Origin: Curtobacterium sp. VKM Ac-1376
Lineage (GTDB): Bacteria; Actinomycetota; Actinomycetes; Actinomycetales; Microbacteriaceae
DNA length: 64,000 nucleotides
Assembly: GCF_015351025.1 (NCBI RefSeq)
Contig: NZ_JADKRV010000001.1
Span: forward strand, 533,053-597,052
Direction of reading: 5' to 3'
The position numbers and the translations under genes are program-made. Below are positions 41,556 to 49,510 of this stretch, in pieces (position 1 is the stretch's first letter; each line of letters opens with the position of its first letter). Under the pieces are notes generated by a model. The model did no database searches. It had not been told where the DNA came from and worked only from the letters and a program-made list of their open reading frames with translations.

Positions 41556-42131
41556 TCAGGCGGTCGCGAATGCGGTACGGGCGACCAGCTCGTCGGCGAT
41601 CCGCCGGAGTGCGACGTCGGCGTCGGTGTGCGCGCGGTCGACGATGGCGCTCCACTGCGCGCCGCGGGCGGCCATCACGGCGCGCTGTGCGGCTCGCTCG
41701 GCATCACCTGGTGCGTAGCCGTGGGCCAGACACCAGGCGGCGATCGCCGTGGTGTGTGAGCGGTGGACGCGGTGCTCTCGATCGCGGCCGTCGAGCGCCT
41801 CGACCGAGCCCAGTTCGAAGGTGAGCCGTGCGGCCAGCGCGCTCCGGGCGTCGTCGAGTCCGCCGAAGGTCGCCACGAGGTGGTGGGCGAGGCCGACGGC
41901 GTCCGTACCGGGGTCGAGCGCGGTGGCTGGCCGTGCCGAAGCCAGGTGGTCGACGACCGACTCGATCAGGGCCTCGCGCGTGCCGAAGTGATAGACGATC
42001 GGGTACGCGCTCGTACCGAGGACGCGCCCGAGGCTGCGGACGGAGACGTCCTCGATCTTCGTGTCGACGAAGTGTTCCGTCACCTTCTCGAGGATCGCCG
42101 GCTTGAGCGTCGGATCTGGCTTCCTGGGCAT
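41556..42131 (-). CDS. TetR-like regulator
   Basis: A 191-residue protein. KPAILEKVTEHFVDTKIEDVSVRSLGRVLGTSAYPIVYHFGTREALIESVVDHLA is a TetR-type HTH, and the remainder is helical. The ATG at 42131 has GGAG 5-6 bases upstream. It is divergent from the PfkB kinase 162 bp away; TAGTAT in the spacer could be its -10. The target is unknown. Confidence 0.82.
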   Translation of the reverse strand: MPRKPDPTLKPAILEKVTEHFVDTKIEDVSVRSLGRVLGTSAYPIVYHFGTREALIESVVDHLASARPATALDPGTDAVGLAHHLVATFGGLDDARSALAARLTFELGSVEALDGRDREHRVHRSHTTAIAAWCLAHGYAPGDAERAAQRAVMAARGAQWSAIVDRAHTDADVALRRIADELVARTAFATA

Positions 42132-42280
42132 GGCATCTCCGTCGTGTGGGCAGTGGTCGCGCGATCGATCACATACTAGCAGCCCACATATCACCGGCAC
42201 GATCGGAAGGGGCTGGTTGCCCTGCCCACCAGGCGCGCTCTGTTTTCAGGGGGAGAAGCGGAGCATTACTCGGGTCCGCG

Positions 42281-42286
42281 TACACT
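42281..42286 (+). promoter_or_regulatory. -10-like element of the pfkB-family gene
   Basis: TACACT lies 7 bases before the first in-frame ATG at 42294, so transcription would start within a few bases of that codon and the mRNA may be leaderless. No clear -35 is seen. Confidence 0.4.
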
Positions 42287-42293
42287 GATCGGG

Positions 42294-43265
42294 ATGTCCA
42301 TGCCGCAGGAGGGCTCCGTGCCCGTGTCCCGGCCTGAGCACACCCGTGCCGGACGGGTGGTCGCGGGCCGCCGTCGCGGCGCCGGAAAACGCTTCCTGGT
42401 CGTCGGGGACGTCCTGGACGGGGTACTGGTGCAGACCACGGCGCAGGGCATGGGAGTGCACGACCCCGCCGCGGTGATCCGCCATCGGCCGACCGGTGCT
42501 GGCGGGAACACCGCGGCCTGGCTCGGCTGGCTCGGCGCCGAGGTCGACGTCGTGGGGCGCGTCGGAGTGGACGACGTCTACCGACACGAGCGCGCGCTCG
42601 AGGACGCCGGGGTCCGTGCCCACCTGCGGTACGACGCGATGACCTCGACGGGTGTCGTGGTGTCGGTCCGCAACGACCACGGTCGGACCGCGATGTCGGA
42701 TCCGGGCGCGAGCGGGAAGACCAGTGCGGTGGACGTCCCGCCGTCCGTCGTCGCCCGCGCGGACATCGTGCACCTGACCGGAGCCGCGATGCTGGGTGGT
42801 GGGGCCGAGCGCCTCGCCGAACTCATCGCCTGCGCCCGAACCGGACCGGCGCGGGTGTCGCTCGACCCGTCGTCGGCCGCGATGATCGACGCCGTCGGGG
42901 CGTCCCGCTTCCTCGACGCGATGACCGGGGTCGACGTGCTCTTCCCGAGCCGCCAGGAGGCCCTCGCGCTCACCGGACTCACCGACGTCGACGCCGCGGT
43001 CCGTCGGATCACCGCCGTCGTGCCACTCGTGGTGGTCACCGCCGGTGCAGACGGGGTACTGATCGGGCGTCGGGGGCGGAGCGTCCAGCGGGTGCCCGCG
43101 ACACCGGCGACGGTCGTGGACGCCATCGGTGCGGGGGACGCCTTCGTAGCCGGGTTCCTGCGGGCCTGGGCGACGGATCCCGTCCGTGTCGGCGCAGCCG
43201 CGCGCGAGGGCACGCGGGTGGCGGCGCGGGCACTCGGGTTCGTGGGCGGCCGGCCCCCGGTCTGA
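42294..43265 (+). CDS. PfkB family carbohydrate kinase
   Basis: A 323-residue ribokinase-fold enzyme. The first PfkB signature is GAGGNTAAWLGWLGAEVDVVGRVG, and the second is DAIGAGDAFVAGFL with the catalytic Asp and anion hole. KRFLVVGDVLDGVLV opens the fold, and a charged N-terminal extension of about 30 residues precedes it. It phosphorylates a sugar or nucleoside of unknown identity. Two ATGs (42294, 42300) are possible starts; the promoter position suggests a leaderless transcript starting at the first. Confidence 0.85.
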   Translation: MSMPQEGSVPVSRPEHTRAGRVVAGRRRGAGKRFLVVGDVLDGVLVQTTAQGMGVHDPAAVIRHRPTGAGGNTAAWLGWLGAEVDVVGRVGVDDVYRHERALEDAGVRAHLRYDAMTSTGVVVSVRNDHGRTAMSDPGASGKTSAVDVPPSVVARADIVHLTGAAMLGGGAERLAELIACARTGPARVSLDPSSAAMIDAVGASRFLDAMTGVDVLFPSRQEALALTGLTDVDAAVRRITAVVPLVVVTAGADGVLIGRRGRSVQRVPATPATVVDAIGAGDAFVAGFLRAWATDPVRVGAAAREGTRVAARALGFVGGRPPV

Positions 43266-43345
43266 GCACCTTCGCGCGGCGACGGCGCCCGTCCGGGTCA
43301 GTGCACCGAGGGTCCAGTGCGCGGAGGGCTCAGCGCGCGGAGGGC

Positions 43346-44791
43346 TCAGCGCACGGATGGTTCAGCGATCACGTTCAGGGTCTGCACGAGGCCGGCCGCT
43401 GAAGGGGCCAGCCGGATCTCGACACACAACCGCCCGCAACTGCCGGGGAGCCACCAGCGCAGGTGCGACGGCGACGCCGAGTGCTCGTCCACCGGGGTCG
43501 CGGTGAGGTCCGCGCCGACGGCCGCGACGGCCTGGGCCACGGCGCGGCGCCGCCGGTCGTAGGGCACGTCCAGGGCCACATTCGGTGTGCAGATCGTGTC
43601 CGCCAGGTCATCGCGCCAGTCGGCCAGGAGGCGCGTCACGGCTGCCTGGGCCGCTCGCGTCGCGCGGGTGGTCACGGCCGTCCCGGGTGCGGGCACGGTG
43701 CTGGTCGCGGTGCTCCTGCTGGCTTCGAGGACGATGTCGTGCGCCTGCTGCGCGGCGACGGAGACCTTCGCCTGCGTGGCGTTCTCGAACGCGACCACGC
43801 CGAGGCCGTCCCGCACCGACCACCGCATGTGGGCCGAGAACCCGGGGTAGCCGCCCGAGTGCGACACGAGTTCGCCGAACCGGTCGTCCTGCTCGACGAA
43901 CAGGCCGAAGCCGTAGGCCATCGCCCGCGACGACCCCGGCACACCGACCGGCGGCACGACCCGCATCGCCTGCTGCATGAGGCGACGAGCGGCCGGCGAG
44001 ACGGGGCCGTGCTCCGGCACGTCCGAGAACGCCGAAGCCAGGTGCGTCGCCCACCGCGCGAGGTCGCGGACGGTCGAGAACAGCCCTCCGATGGGCGAGA
44101 ACGCGCCTGGCCCGGTCATCGCCAGCGGTTCCCAGTCGCCCGCGTACGACCGGAACCCGGTGGCGACGACGCCCCGCGATCCGTCGGCACTGAAGGCGGT
44201 GTCGTCGAGCCCGAGCGGTCGGAGCACGGTGTCCTGAGCCGCCGCGGTGAACGGGCGCCCGGAGACGACGGCGACGACCCGGCCGAGCAGTGCGTACCCG
44301 AGGTTCGAGTACGCGAAGCGGGTGCCGGGGATCGAGTCGAACAGCAGGCCGTTGCGCAGGACCAGGTCGAGTTCGGCGTCCGAGATCGATTCCTGCCGGT
44401 CCGCCCACGGGTCGTCGGTGGGGAAGCCCGCGGACATCGTCAGCAGCATCCGCACGGTCGGCACCGGGGAGTCCGGGGTCGGCAGGGGCACGGCGGTGAA
44501 GGCCGGCACGAAGTCGGTGATGGGGGCGTCGAGGTCGAGCACGCCCCGGGCGACGAGGGTCAGCAGGGTCGCCGCGGTGACGCTCTTGGTGCAGGAAGCG
44601 ATCCGGTAGACCGTGTCGGCGTCGGGCCGCTGGGCGTCACCGCGGTCGCCGTGCCCGCCGGAGGTGACGAGTCCGGACCGGTCGAACACGCCCCACACGC
44701 TGCTCGGCGCGACGCCGCGATCGACGCGGTCGCGGAAGACGGCGTCGACCCGCTCGGCGACGGCGGAGATCGCGGCGTGCATCCTGGTCAT
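43346..44791 (-). CDS. Class C beta-lactamase-like serine hydrolase
   Basis: A 481-residue protein. The active-site serine motif SxxK is IASCTKSVT, the YxN motif is FAYSNLGYALLG, and the third motif is SHSGGYPGFSAH. This is the class C beta-lactamase/D-Ala-carboxypeptidase/esterase fold. No signal peptide is seen, so it is probably a cytoplasmic esterase or peptidase. About 110 C-terminal residues lie beyond the core. The start overlaps the photolyase stop as ATGA. Confidence 0.85.
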   Translation of the reverse strand: MTRMHAAISAVAERVDAVFRDRVDRGVAPSSVWGVFDRSGLVTSGGHGDRGDAQRPDADTVYRIASCTKSVTAATLLTLVARGVLDLDAPITDFVPAFTAVPLPTPDSPVPTVRMLLTMSAGFPTDDPWADRQESISDAELDLVLRNGLLFDSIPGTRFAYSNLGYALLGRVVAVVSGRPFTAAAQDTVLRPLGLDDTAFSADGSRGVVATGFRSYAGDWEPLAMTGPGAFSPIGGLFSTVRDLARWATHLASAFSDVPEHGPVSPAARRLMQQAMRVVPPVGVPGSSRAMAYGFGLFVEQDDRFGELVSHSGGYPGFSAHMRWSVRDGLGVVAFENATQAKVSVAAQQAHDIVLEASRSTATSTVPAPGTAVTTRATRAAQAAVTRLLADWRDDLADTICTPNVALDVPYDRRRRAVAQAVAAVGADLTATPVDEHSASPSHLRWWLPGSCGRLCVEIRLAPSAAGLVQTLNVIAEPSVR

Positions 44792-46137
44792 GACCGGCGC
44801 ATCCGTTCGTAGGCGTCGAGTGCCCGCTGCCGTGAGGCCTTGAGGTCGACCATCGGCTCCGGCCGGAGTTCCTCGGCGGGGATCCAGCGGTGGACGTACT
44901 CGCGCTGCGGGTCGAAGCGCTCGAGCTGCCGATCGGGGTTGAACACCCGGAAGTACGGTGCGGCGTCGAACCCCGAACCCGCGACCCACTGCCAGTTGGC
45001 CGCGTTGTTGGCGGGGTCGGCGTCGACCAGGGTGTCCCAGAACCACTGTTCGCCGACGCGCCAGTCGACGAGCAGGTTCTTCACCAGGAAGCTGCCGGCC
45101 GCCAGGCGCACGCGGTTGTGCATCGCACCCGTGTGCCAGAGCTCCCGCATGCCGGCGTCGACCAGGTCGAACCCGGTCGTGCCCTGTCGCCAGCGGTCGA
45201 GCTCGTCGTCCGACGGATCTCGCCAGGGGAACGCGTCGAACGACCGCCGGACGTTCACGGTGGCGATGTCGTCACAGTGGAAGTACTCGTTCCAGTTGAA
45301 CTCGCGCCAGGCGAGCTGCCGGAGGAACGCCGAAGCGTGCTGGCGCTGCTCGGGGTCGAGCCGACCGTGCAAGCGGTGCCACACCTGGTACGGGCTGATC
45401 TCGCCCCACCGCAGGAACGGGGAGAGGCCGCTCGTCGACGCCATCGCCGGTTCGTCGCGCTGGTCGTAGTCCTCGAGCGCGTGCTCGACGAAGCGCTCGA
45501 GCTGCCGCTGGGCACCCTGCTCGCCGGGCTGCCAGGCCTCGCGGAGCCCACCGGCCCAGTCTGGCTGCGTCGGCAGCAGCGCCCAGTCGTCGAGCTCGTC
45601 GCTCGCGACGTCCGCTGGATCGGGCAGGTCGCCCGGCGTGGGCAGCGGGTGCCGGGGCTCGGGGTTCGCCTGCACGGCGTTCCAGAACGGGGTGAAGACC
45701 TTGTACGGCTCGCCCTGCCCGGTCAGCACGGTCCACGGTTCCCAGAGCAGGTTGGCGGCGAAGCTGTGCGCCTCGACGCCGCGGTCGTGCAGGGCGGACT
45801 TGATGCCCGCGTCGATGTCGCGCTCGACCCGGCCGTACCGCCGGTTCCAGTACACGGCGTCCGCACCGGAGCCGGCGACGAGCTGCTCGATGACCTCGGC
45901 AGCCGCGCCGCGACGCAGCACGAGGCGTGATCCCCGCTCGCGCAGGTCGGCGTCGAGTGCGGTGAGCGAGTGGTGGAGCCACCAGCGGCTCGCGGCGCCG
46001 ATGGGGCGGAGCCCGGGGGACTGCTCATCGAGGATGACCACCACGGTGACCGCGCCGCCGTGGTCGACGGCGGCGTGGAGCGCCGGGTTGTCCGCGAGTC
46101 GTAGGTCGTCGCGGAGCCAGACGAGTGCGCCGGTCAC
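44788..46137 (-). CDS. phr: Deoxyribodipyrimidine photolyase
   Basis: A 449-residue class I CPD photolyase that repairs UV dimers with FADH- and blue light. ALVWLRDDLRLADNPAL is the N-terminal antenna-binding Rossmann part. SGLSPFLRWGEISPYQVWHRL, QLAWREFNWNEYFH and the C-terminal NWQWVAGSGFDAAPYFRVFNP contact FAD. VLTGQGEPYKVFTPFW is typical. It starts with a GTG overlapping the marR stop as GTGA. Confidence 0.95.
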   Translation of the reverse strand: MTGALVWLRDDLRLADNPALHAAVDHGGAVTVVVILDEQSPGLRPIGAASRWWLHHSLTALDADLRERGSRLVLRRGAAAEVIEQLVAGSGADAVYWNRRYGRVERDIDAGIKSALHDRGVEAHSFAANLLWEPWTVLTGQGEPYKVFTPFWNAVQANPEPRHPLPTPGDLPDPADVASDELDDWALLPTQPDWAGGLREAWQPGEQGAQRQLERFVEHALEDYDQRDEPAMASTSGLSPFLRWGEISPYQVWHRLHGRLDPEQRQHASAFLRQLAWREFNWNEYFHCDDIATVNVRRSFDAFPWRDPSDDELDRWRQGTTGFDLVDAGMRELWHTGAMHNRVRLAAGSFLVKNLLVDWRVGEQWFWDTLVDADPANNAANWQWVAGSGFDAAPYFRVFNPDRQLERFDPQREYVHRWIPAEELRPEPMVDLKASRQRALDAYERMRRS

Positions 46138-46646
46138 ACCGTCGCCGCGTCCGGCTCGGTCACCGCGCGGGGCGAGGGACGGCGGCTCGGGGTCGTGCCC
46201 ACCGCGAGACGGAGTTTGGTGCAGAGTTCGGTGAGGGTCCGGAGCTCAGGATCGGAGAGTCCGGCGCCGACCTGCTGGGCGATGCTCGCCGCGTGCTGCA
46301 CGGCGACCTGCCGGTAGACGTCGTACCCGTGGGGCGTCAGTGCCACGATCACCCCGCGTGCATCGGTGGGGTCTGGCTGCTTCTCGACGATGCCGCGCGT
46401 GAGCAGCCGGTCGACCAGGCGGCTGACGCTCGGCTGGGTCAGGAGCAGGTGCCCGGTCAGGTCGCGCATGCGGCAACGGCGGCCGGGCTGGGTCGACAGG
46501 TTGAAGCAGACGTCGTACTCGTTGAACGAGATCTCCTCGGCGGGGAAGTCCGCGTTGAGACTCCGCATCACGGCGACCTGGGCGCGGAACAGCGCTTCCC
46601 AGGCGGCGACGGCTGTCGCCTTCTCACTGCGGCGTGTCTCGCTCAC
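46134..46646 (-). CDS. MarR family regulator
   Basis: A 170-residue winged-helix regulator. EISFNEYDVCFNLSTQPGRRCRMRDLTGHLLLTQPSVSRLVDRLLTRGIVEKQPDPTDARGVIVALTPHG is the MarR fold (recognition helix TQPSVSRLVDRL, wing DPTDARGVIVALT). It is translationally coupled to phr and the serine hydrolase and probably regulates that operon. The GTG at 46646 is used because homology begins near it; a longer frame upstream crosses a terminator. Confidence 0.88.
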   Translation of the reverse strand: MSETRRSEKATAVAAWEALFRAQVAVMRSLNADFPAEEISFNEYDVCFNLSTQPGRRCRMRDLTGHLLLTQPSVSRLVDRLLTRGIVEKQPDPTDARGVIVALTPHGYDVYRQVAVQHAASIAQQVGAGLSDPELRTLTELCTKLRLAVGTTPSRRPSPRAVTEPDAATV

Positions 46647-46719
46647 GTTCGCGTTCCCTCCGGTCGTACGGTCCGTCCACACTACCGACGGGGTCCGACA
46701 GGAACCGGGCGACATGCAC

Positions 46720-46751
46720 GAGGGCCGGCCGCCTGACGGCGACCGGCCCTC
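46720..46751. terminator. Hairpin terminator after the winged-helix gene
   Basis: GAGGGCCGG and CCGGCCCTC with internal GCC/GGC pairing and a TGAC loop. It lies between the winged-helix gene (3' side) and marR, on the minus strand. Confidence 0.75.
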
Positions 46752-46904
46752 TCCCTTGCACCAAGAGTGTCCTGCAATCACATTCCGCAGGCGGTGCCAC
46801 AGCAAACACCGTCTGCACGACCGACTGTATAACGAAGCGGTAACGGGGCGCCAGCCTCTCGCGGTGTCGTTCGCTGCGAGTTCACCAAGAGCAGTCGATC
46901 AGGC
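46752..46904 (-). promoter_or_regulatory. Spacer with marR-side promoter signal
   Basis: On the minus strand, TTATACAGTC near 46815-46830 is the only strong -10-like sequence here (TATACA). It would lie too far from marR to be leaderless, and a terminator stands between them. Its role is unclear. On the plus strand nothing is downstream. Confidence 0.25.
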
Positions 46905-47675
46905 TCAGAAGAGGTCCGGCGAGGGAGTCGACGCGTAGCGCACGGCAACGTCCGCGTGCCGGTCGAACCGGTAGCCGACCCCACGGACGGTCCGGACGAT
47001 CTCCTCGAACGCGCCGAGCTTCGAGCGGAGTCGGCGCACGTGGACGTCGATGGTGCGCTCGTTCGGTGTCTCGTCCTCGCCGTCCGACCAGAGGCCGTTG
47101 ATGATGGCGGAGCGGTCGACCGTCTGGCCCTCGCGGAGGACCAGGAACTGCAGGAGCTCGAACTCCTTGTAGGTCAGTGGCGCGGCCTCACCGTCGAGCG
47201 TCACGCGCTTGCGGGAGATGTCGATGACGACGCCGGTCTCCTCGGGTTCGGGCTTCTCGGCCTGCTTCCGGGCAGCGACCGCTGACCGGTCCTGCAGGGC
47301 GAGGCGGACGACGTCGACGTCACGTCCGCCGGAGTTCTCGGAGGCGACGGCGACCGCGGCGTAGGTCTCCGAGCTCGGCACGAGCTGGGCGGTCAGCGCC
47401 TTGAGCTGCTCGACGACGGCGGCCAGGGTGGTGCCGGCCGCGGCGGCCTTGGCCTCATCGATGCCGACGTACAGGGCGAAGCCACGGGCCTCGGTGCCCT
47501 CGGGAAGGGCACGGTTCCGCTGGGGCGCCACGACGGGGCTCGTCGGCACGGTGGCGGGACCGGTCGCCGCCGGGGACGCCGGACGCGGGCGGATCGGGGA
47601 GACGGTCCCGAGGTCGGTGGGGGCGGGAGCAGCCGCGCGGAGCACGGTGCGGGGCTGGACGATGGTGAGCGACAT
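46905..47675 (-). CDS. Orphan OmpR/PhoB-type winged-helix regulator
   Basis: A 256-residue protein. Residues 165-245 form a Trans_Reg_C winged helix (DISRKRVTLDGEAAPLTYKEFELLQFLV...NERTIDVHVRRLRSKLG...IVRTVRGVGYRFD). There is no phosphorylatable receiver domain; residues 55-135 are a small Ala/Val-rich domain (GFALYVGIDEAKAAAAGTTLAAVVEQL) of unknown type, and the first 55 are Pro/Ala-rich. No histidine kinase is nearby. The trigger is unknown. Confidence 0.88.
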   Translation of the reverse strand: MSLTIVQPRTVLRAAAPAPTDLGTVSPIRPRPASPAATGPATVPTSPVVAPQRNRALPEGTEARGFALYVGIDEAKAAAAGTTLAAVVEQLKALTAQLVPSSETYAAVAVASENSGGRDVDVVRLALQDRSAVAARKQAEKPEPEETGVVIDISRKRVTLDGEAAPLTYKEFELLQFLVLREGQTVDRSAIINGLWSDGEDETPNERTIDVHVRRLRSKLGAFEEIVRTVRGVGYRFDRHADVAVRYASTPSPDLF

Positions 47676-47918
47676 GGTGGTTCTCCGGGCGGTGTGGCCG
47701 GTACGCGTGTGGCGCGGCGGCCGGTGTCGAATGCGTCATCCCGGGTGCGGCGGTACGCCGACGCGCCCTGCGGTCCTGCTGCGGACCGGGGCCGACCCGG
47801 GGGAACGGGGGACAGACCTCGTGACGTGGTGCTCGTCGTCGACGGTGTCCGTCGCCCGGGGATCACGCGCGCGCGACGGGGGTGGTGTCGCGGGGGATCC
47901 GGCTGGAACGGGTGCCGA

Positions 47919-48038
47919 TCAGGCACACATTCGACAACGCATGACCGCCATCGCCGACATCATCGTGCCGGTGGTCCCCACTGCTCCTGTGAAGGAGCAC
48001 GCCTCGGAGAGGACGCGGGTGGACGCGGTTGCAGTCAT
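47919..48038 (-). CDS. Putative leaderless 39-codon ORF with cysteine cluster
   Basis: MTATASTRVLSEACSFTGAV... ends MRCRMCA with two cysteines near the stop. The ATG is placed exactly where the promoter at 48045-48074 would start transcription, so a leaderless mRNA is likely. About three quarters of third positions are G or C, lower than in confirmed genes, so coding is uncertain. It could be a leader peptide for the winged-helix gene 244 bases downstream. No homologue is known to me. Confidence 0.45.
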   Translation of the reverse strand: MTATASTRVLSEACSFTGAVGTTGTMMSAMAVMRCRMCA

Positions 48039-48044
48039 GGGACG

Positions 48045-48074
48045 AGTATCGGCGGTATACCAAGGCGGTGTCAA
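48045..48074 (-). promoter_or_regulatory. Strong minus-strand promoter
   Basis: TTGACA (48074-48069 on the minus strand) and GATACT (48050-48045) are separated by 18 bp, the best sigma-70-type promoter seen in the window. The predicted start lies within a few bases of the ATG at 48038. It drives the leaderless ORF and probably the winged-helix gene. Confidence 0.7.
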
Positions 48075-48124
48075 CCGTCCGAGCGGACGGTGTGGTGCAC
48101 GCGACCGCACGGCCGTCGAGCGCC

Positions 48125-48285
48125 ACGCCCGTTCTTTCCCATTGCGCCCGCGATGGGAAGTCGAATCGGGCGTACCGGGTGGAAAGAAACGATCGGGTAC
48201 GCCCGAAACGACCGGGTACGACCGAAACGGGCGGGTACACCCGGAACGACCGGGTACGCCCGGAACAGGCGGGTGCGGCCGTCGC
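48125..48285 (+). repeat. Dispersed intergenic repeat E with 19-bp tandem units
   Basis: The left part (48125-48193) matches the complement of 17668-17788. The right part consists of four 19-bp units starting CGGGTACGCCCGAAACGAC at 48194, 48213, 48232 and 48251, plus a partial fifth. The region is non-coding. An inverted counterpart (GGGCGTACC) at 48168-48178 lets the units pair with it. Confidence 0.7.
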
Positions 48286-48298
48286 GACGCGCGCCACG

Positions 48299-48344
48299 AC
48301 GGACGGGAGGCGCGGTGCCAGCTGGCACCGCGCCTCCCGTCCGT
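48299..48344. terminator. Terminator-like hairpin, GGAGGC family
   Basis: A perfect 46-bp palindrome centred on AGCT with left arm ACGGACGGGAGGCGCGGTGC. It lies 19 bases beyond the upp stop. Confidence 0.85.
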
Positions 48345-48363
48345 TCTCGGGTGGGGTCGACTG

Positions 48364-48999
48364 CTACTCGGCCAGGCCGTAGAGCCGGTCGCCCGCGTCG
48401 CCGAGCCCGGGCACGATGTAGCCGTTCTCGTCGAGCTTCTCGTCCAGCGCGCCGAGGACGATCGAGACGTTGCGGTCACCCACGGCCTGTTCGACCATCG
48501 CGAGCCCCTCGGGCGCGCCGAGGATGCACACGCACGTGACCTCTTCGGCTCCGCGGGCGAACAGGAAGTCGATTGCCGCGGCGAGCGTGCCACCGGTCGC
48601 GAGCATCGGGTCGAGCACGAAGCACTGGCGCCCGGAGAGGTCGTCCGGCAGGCGCTCGGCGTAGGTCTTCGGCTCGAGGGTCTCCTCGTTGCGCGCCATG
48701 CCCAGGAACCCGACCTCGGCCGTGGGGACGAGCTTGACCATGCCCTCGAGCATCCCGAGGCCGGCGCGGAGGATCGGGACGACGAGGGGCCTGGGCTTGG
48801 CGATCGCGACGCCCATGGTGTGCGCGACGGGCGTGTCGATCGGCGTCGCCGTGACCCGGACGTTGCGCGTGGCCTCGTACGCCAGGAGCGTGACGAGCTC
48901 CTCGGTGAGGGCACGGAACGTGGGGGAGGGCGTCGTACGGTCGCGGAGCACCGAGAGCTTGTGGGTGATGAGCGGGTGGTCGGCGACGTGGACTCGCAT
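48364..48999 (-). CDS. upp: Uracil phosphoribosyltransferase
   Basis: A 211-residue salvage enzyme that makes UMP from uracil and [24 protein letters not shown] is the N-terminal signature. [15 protein letters not shown] and the PRPP loop [19 protein letters not shown] follow, and [15 protein letters not shown] is the uracil-binding C-terminus. It is divergent from tadA with 40 bases between starts. The ATG is at 48999. Confidence 0.97.
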   Translation of the reverse strand: MRVHVADHPLITHKLSVLRDRTTPSPTFRALTEELVTLLAYEATRNVRVTATPIDTPVAHTMGVAIAKPRPLVVPILRAGLGMLEGMVKLVPTAEVGFLGMARNEETLEPKTYAERLPDDLSGRQCFVLDPMLATGGTLAAAIDFLFARGAEEVTCVCILGAPEGLAMVEQAVGDRNVSIVLGALDEKLDENGYIVPGLGDAGDRLYGLAE

Positions 49000-49039
49000 A
49001 GGGTCGAGCCTAGCGTGCCGCCGACCGTCAGGAGGTCCC

Positions 49040-49510
49040 GTGGAGGAGCCCGCAGCCCGCCCGTTCGTCCCGGCGATGGAGCGTGCGCTCGACGAGGCCC
49101 GACGGTGCCTGGACACCGACGACGTCCCGGTCGGCGCCGTGGTGCTCGACCGCGCCGGTGTCGTCGTCGCCACGGGTCGGAACGAGCGTGAGGCGCGGCA
49201 GGACCCGACGGCCCACGCCGAGGTGCTCGCGCTGCGTGCCGCCGCCGCCGTGACGGGGGACTGGCACCTCGAGGACCACACCCTCGTGGTGACGCTCGAG
49301 CCGTGCCCCATGTGCGCCGGGGCCGTCATGGCCGCACGGGTGCCCCGGGTGGTCTTCGGCGCGTGGGACCCCAAGGCGGGTGCGAGCGGCAGCGTCTACG
49401 ACATCTCGCGCGACCGCCGGCTGCCGCACCGCTCCGAGGTCGTCGGCGGCGTCCTCGAAGCGGCGTGCGCCGGGCTCCTCGACGACTTCTTCAGTCGGCG
49501 GCGAGGATGA
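49040..49510 (+). CDS. tadA: tRNA adenosine(34) deaminase
   Basis: A 156-residue zinc deaminase that makes inosine at the wobble position of tRNA-Arg(ICG). HAEVLALR holds the zinc histidine and the proton-shuttling Glu. [25 protein letters not shown] supplies the two zinc cysteines. The GTG at 49040 has AGGAGG 3-4 bases upstream. Its last 20 bases overlap the convergent cation transporter gene. Confidence 0.94.
   Translation: MEEPAARPFVPAMERALDEARRCLDTDDVPVGAVVLDRAGVVVATGRNEREARQDPTAHAEVLALRAAAAVTGDWHLEDHTLVVTLEPCPMCAGAVMAARVPRVVFGAWDPKAGASGSVYDISRDRRLPHRSEVVGGVLEAACAGLLDDFFSRRRG

Larger units (their letters stand above)
47676..48363. other. Long intergenic region with a leaderless ORF and repeats
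   Basis: This 688-bp gap between upp and the winged-helix gene (both minus strand) holds a candidate leaderless ORF with a good promoter, a 160-bp dispersed repeat with 19-bp tandem units, and a terminator hairpin; each is listed. About 240 bp next to the winged-helix gene (47676-47918) show nothing distinctive. Confidence 0.6.

Noticed and set aside
48194..48278. CRISPR array from the 19-bp tandem units
   Set aside because: The units abut without spacers and no cas gene is present.
47401..49191. A 596-codon plus-strand frame over the winged-helix/upp region
   Set aside because: Antisense to upp and to the regulator, and its translation is Arg/Gly/Asp-rich without domains.
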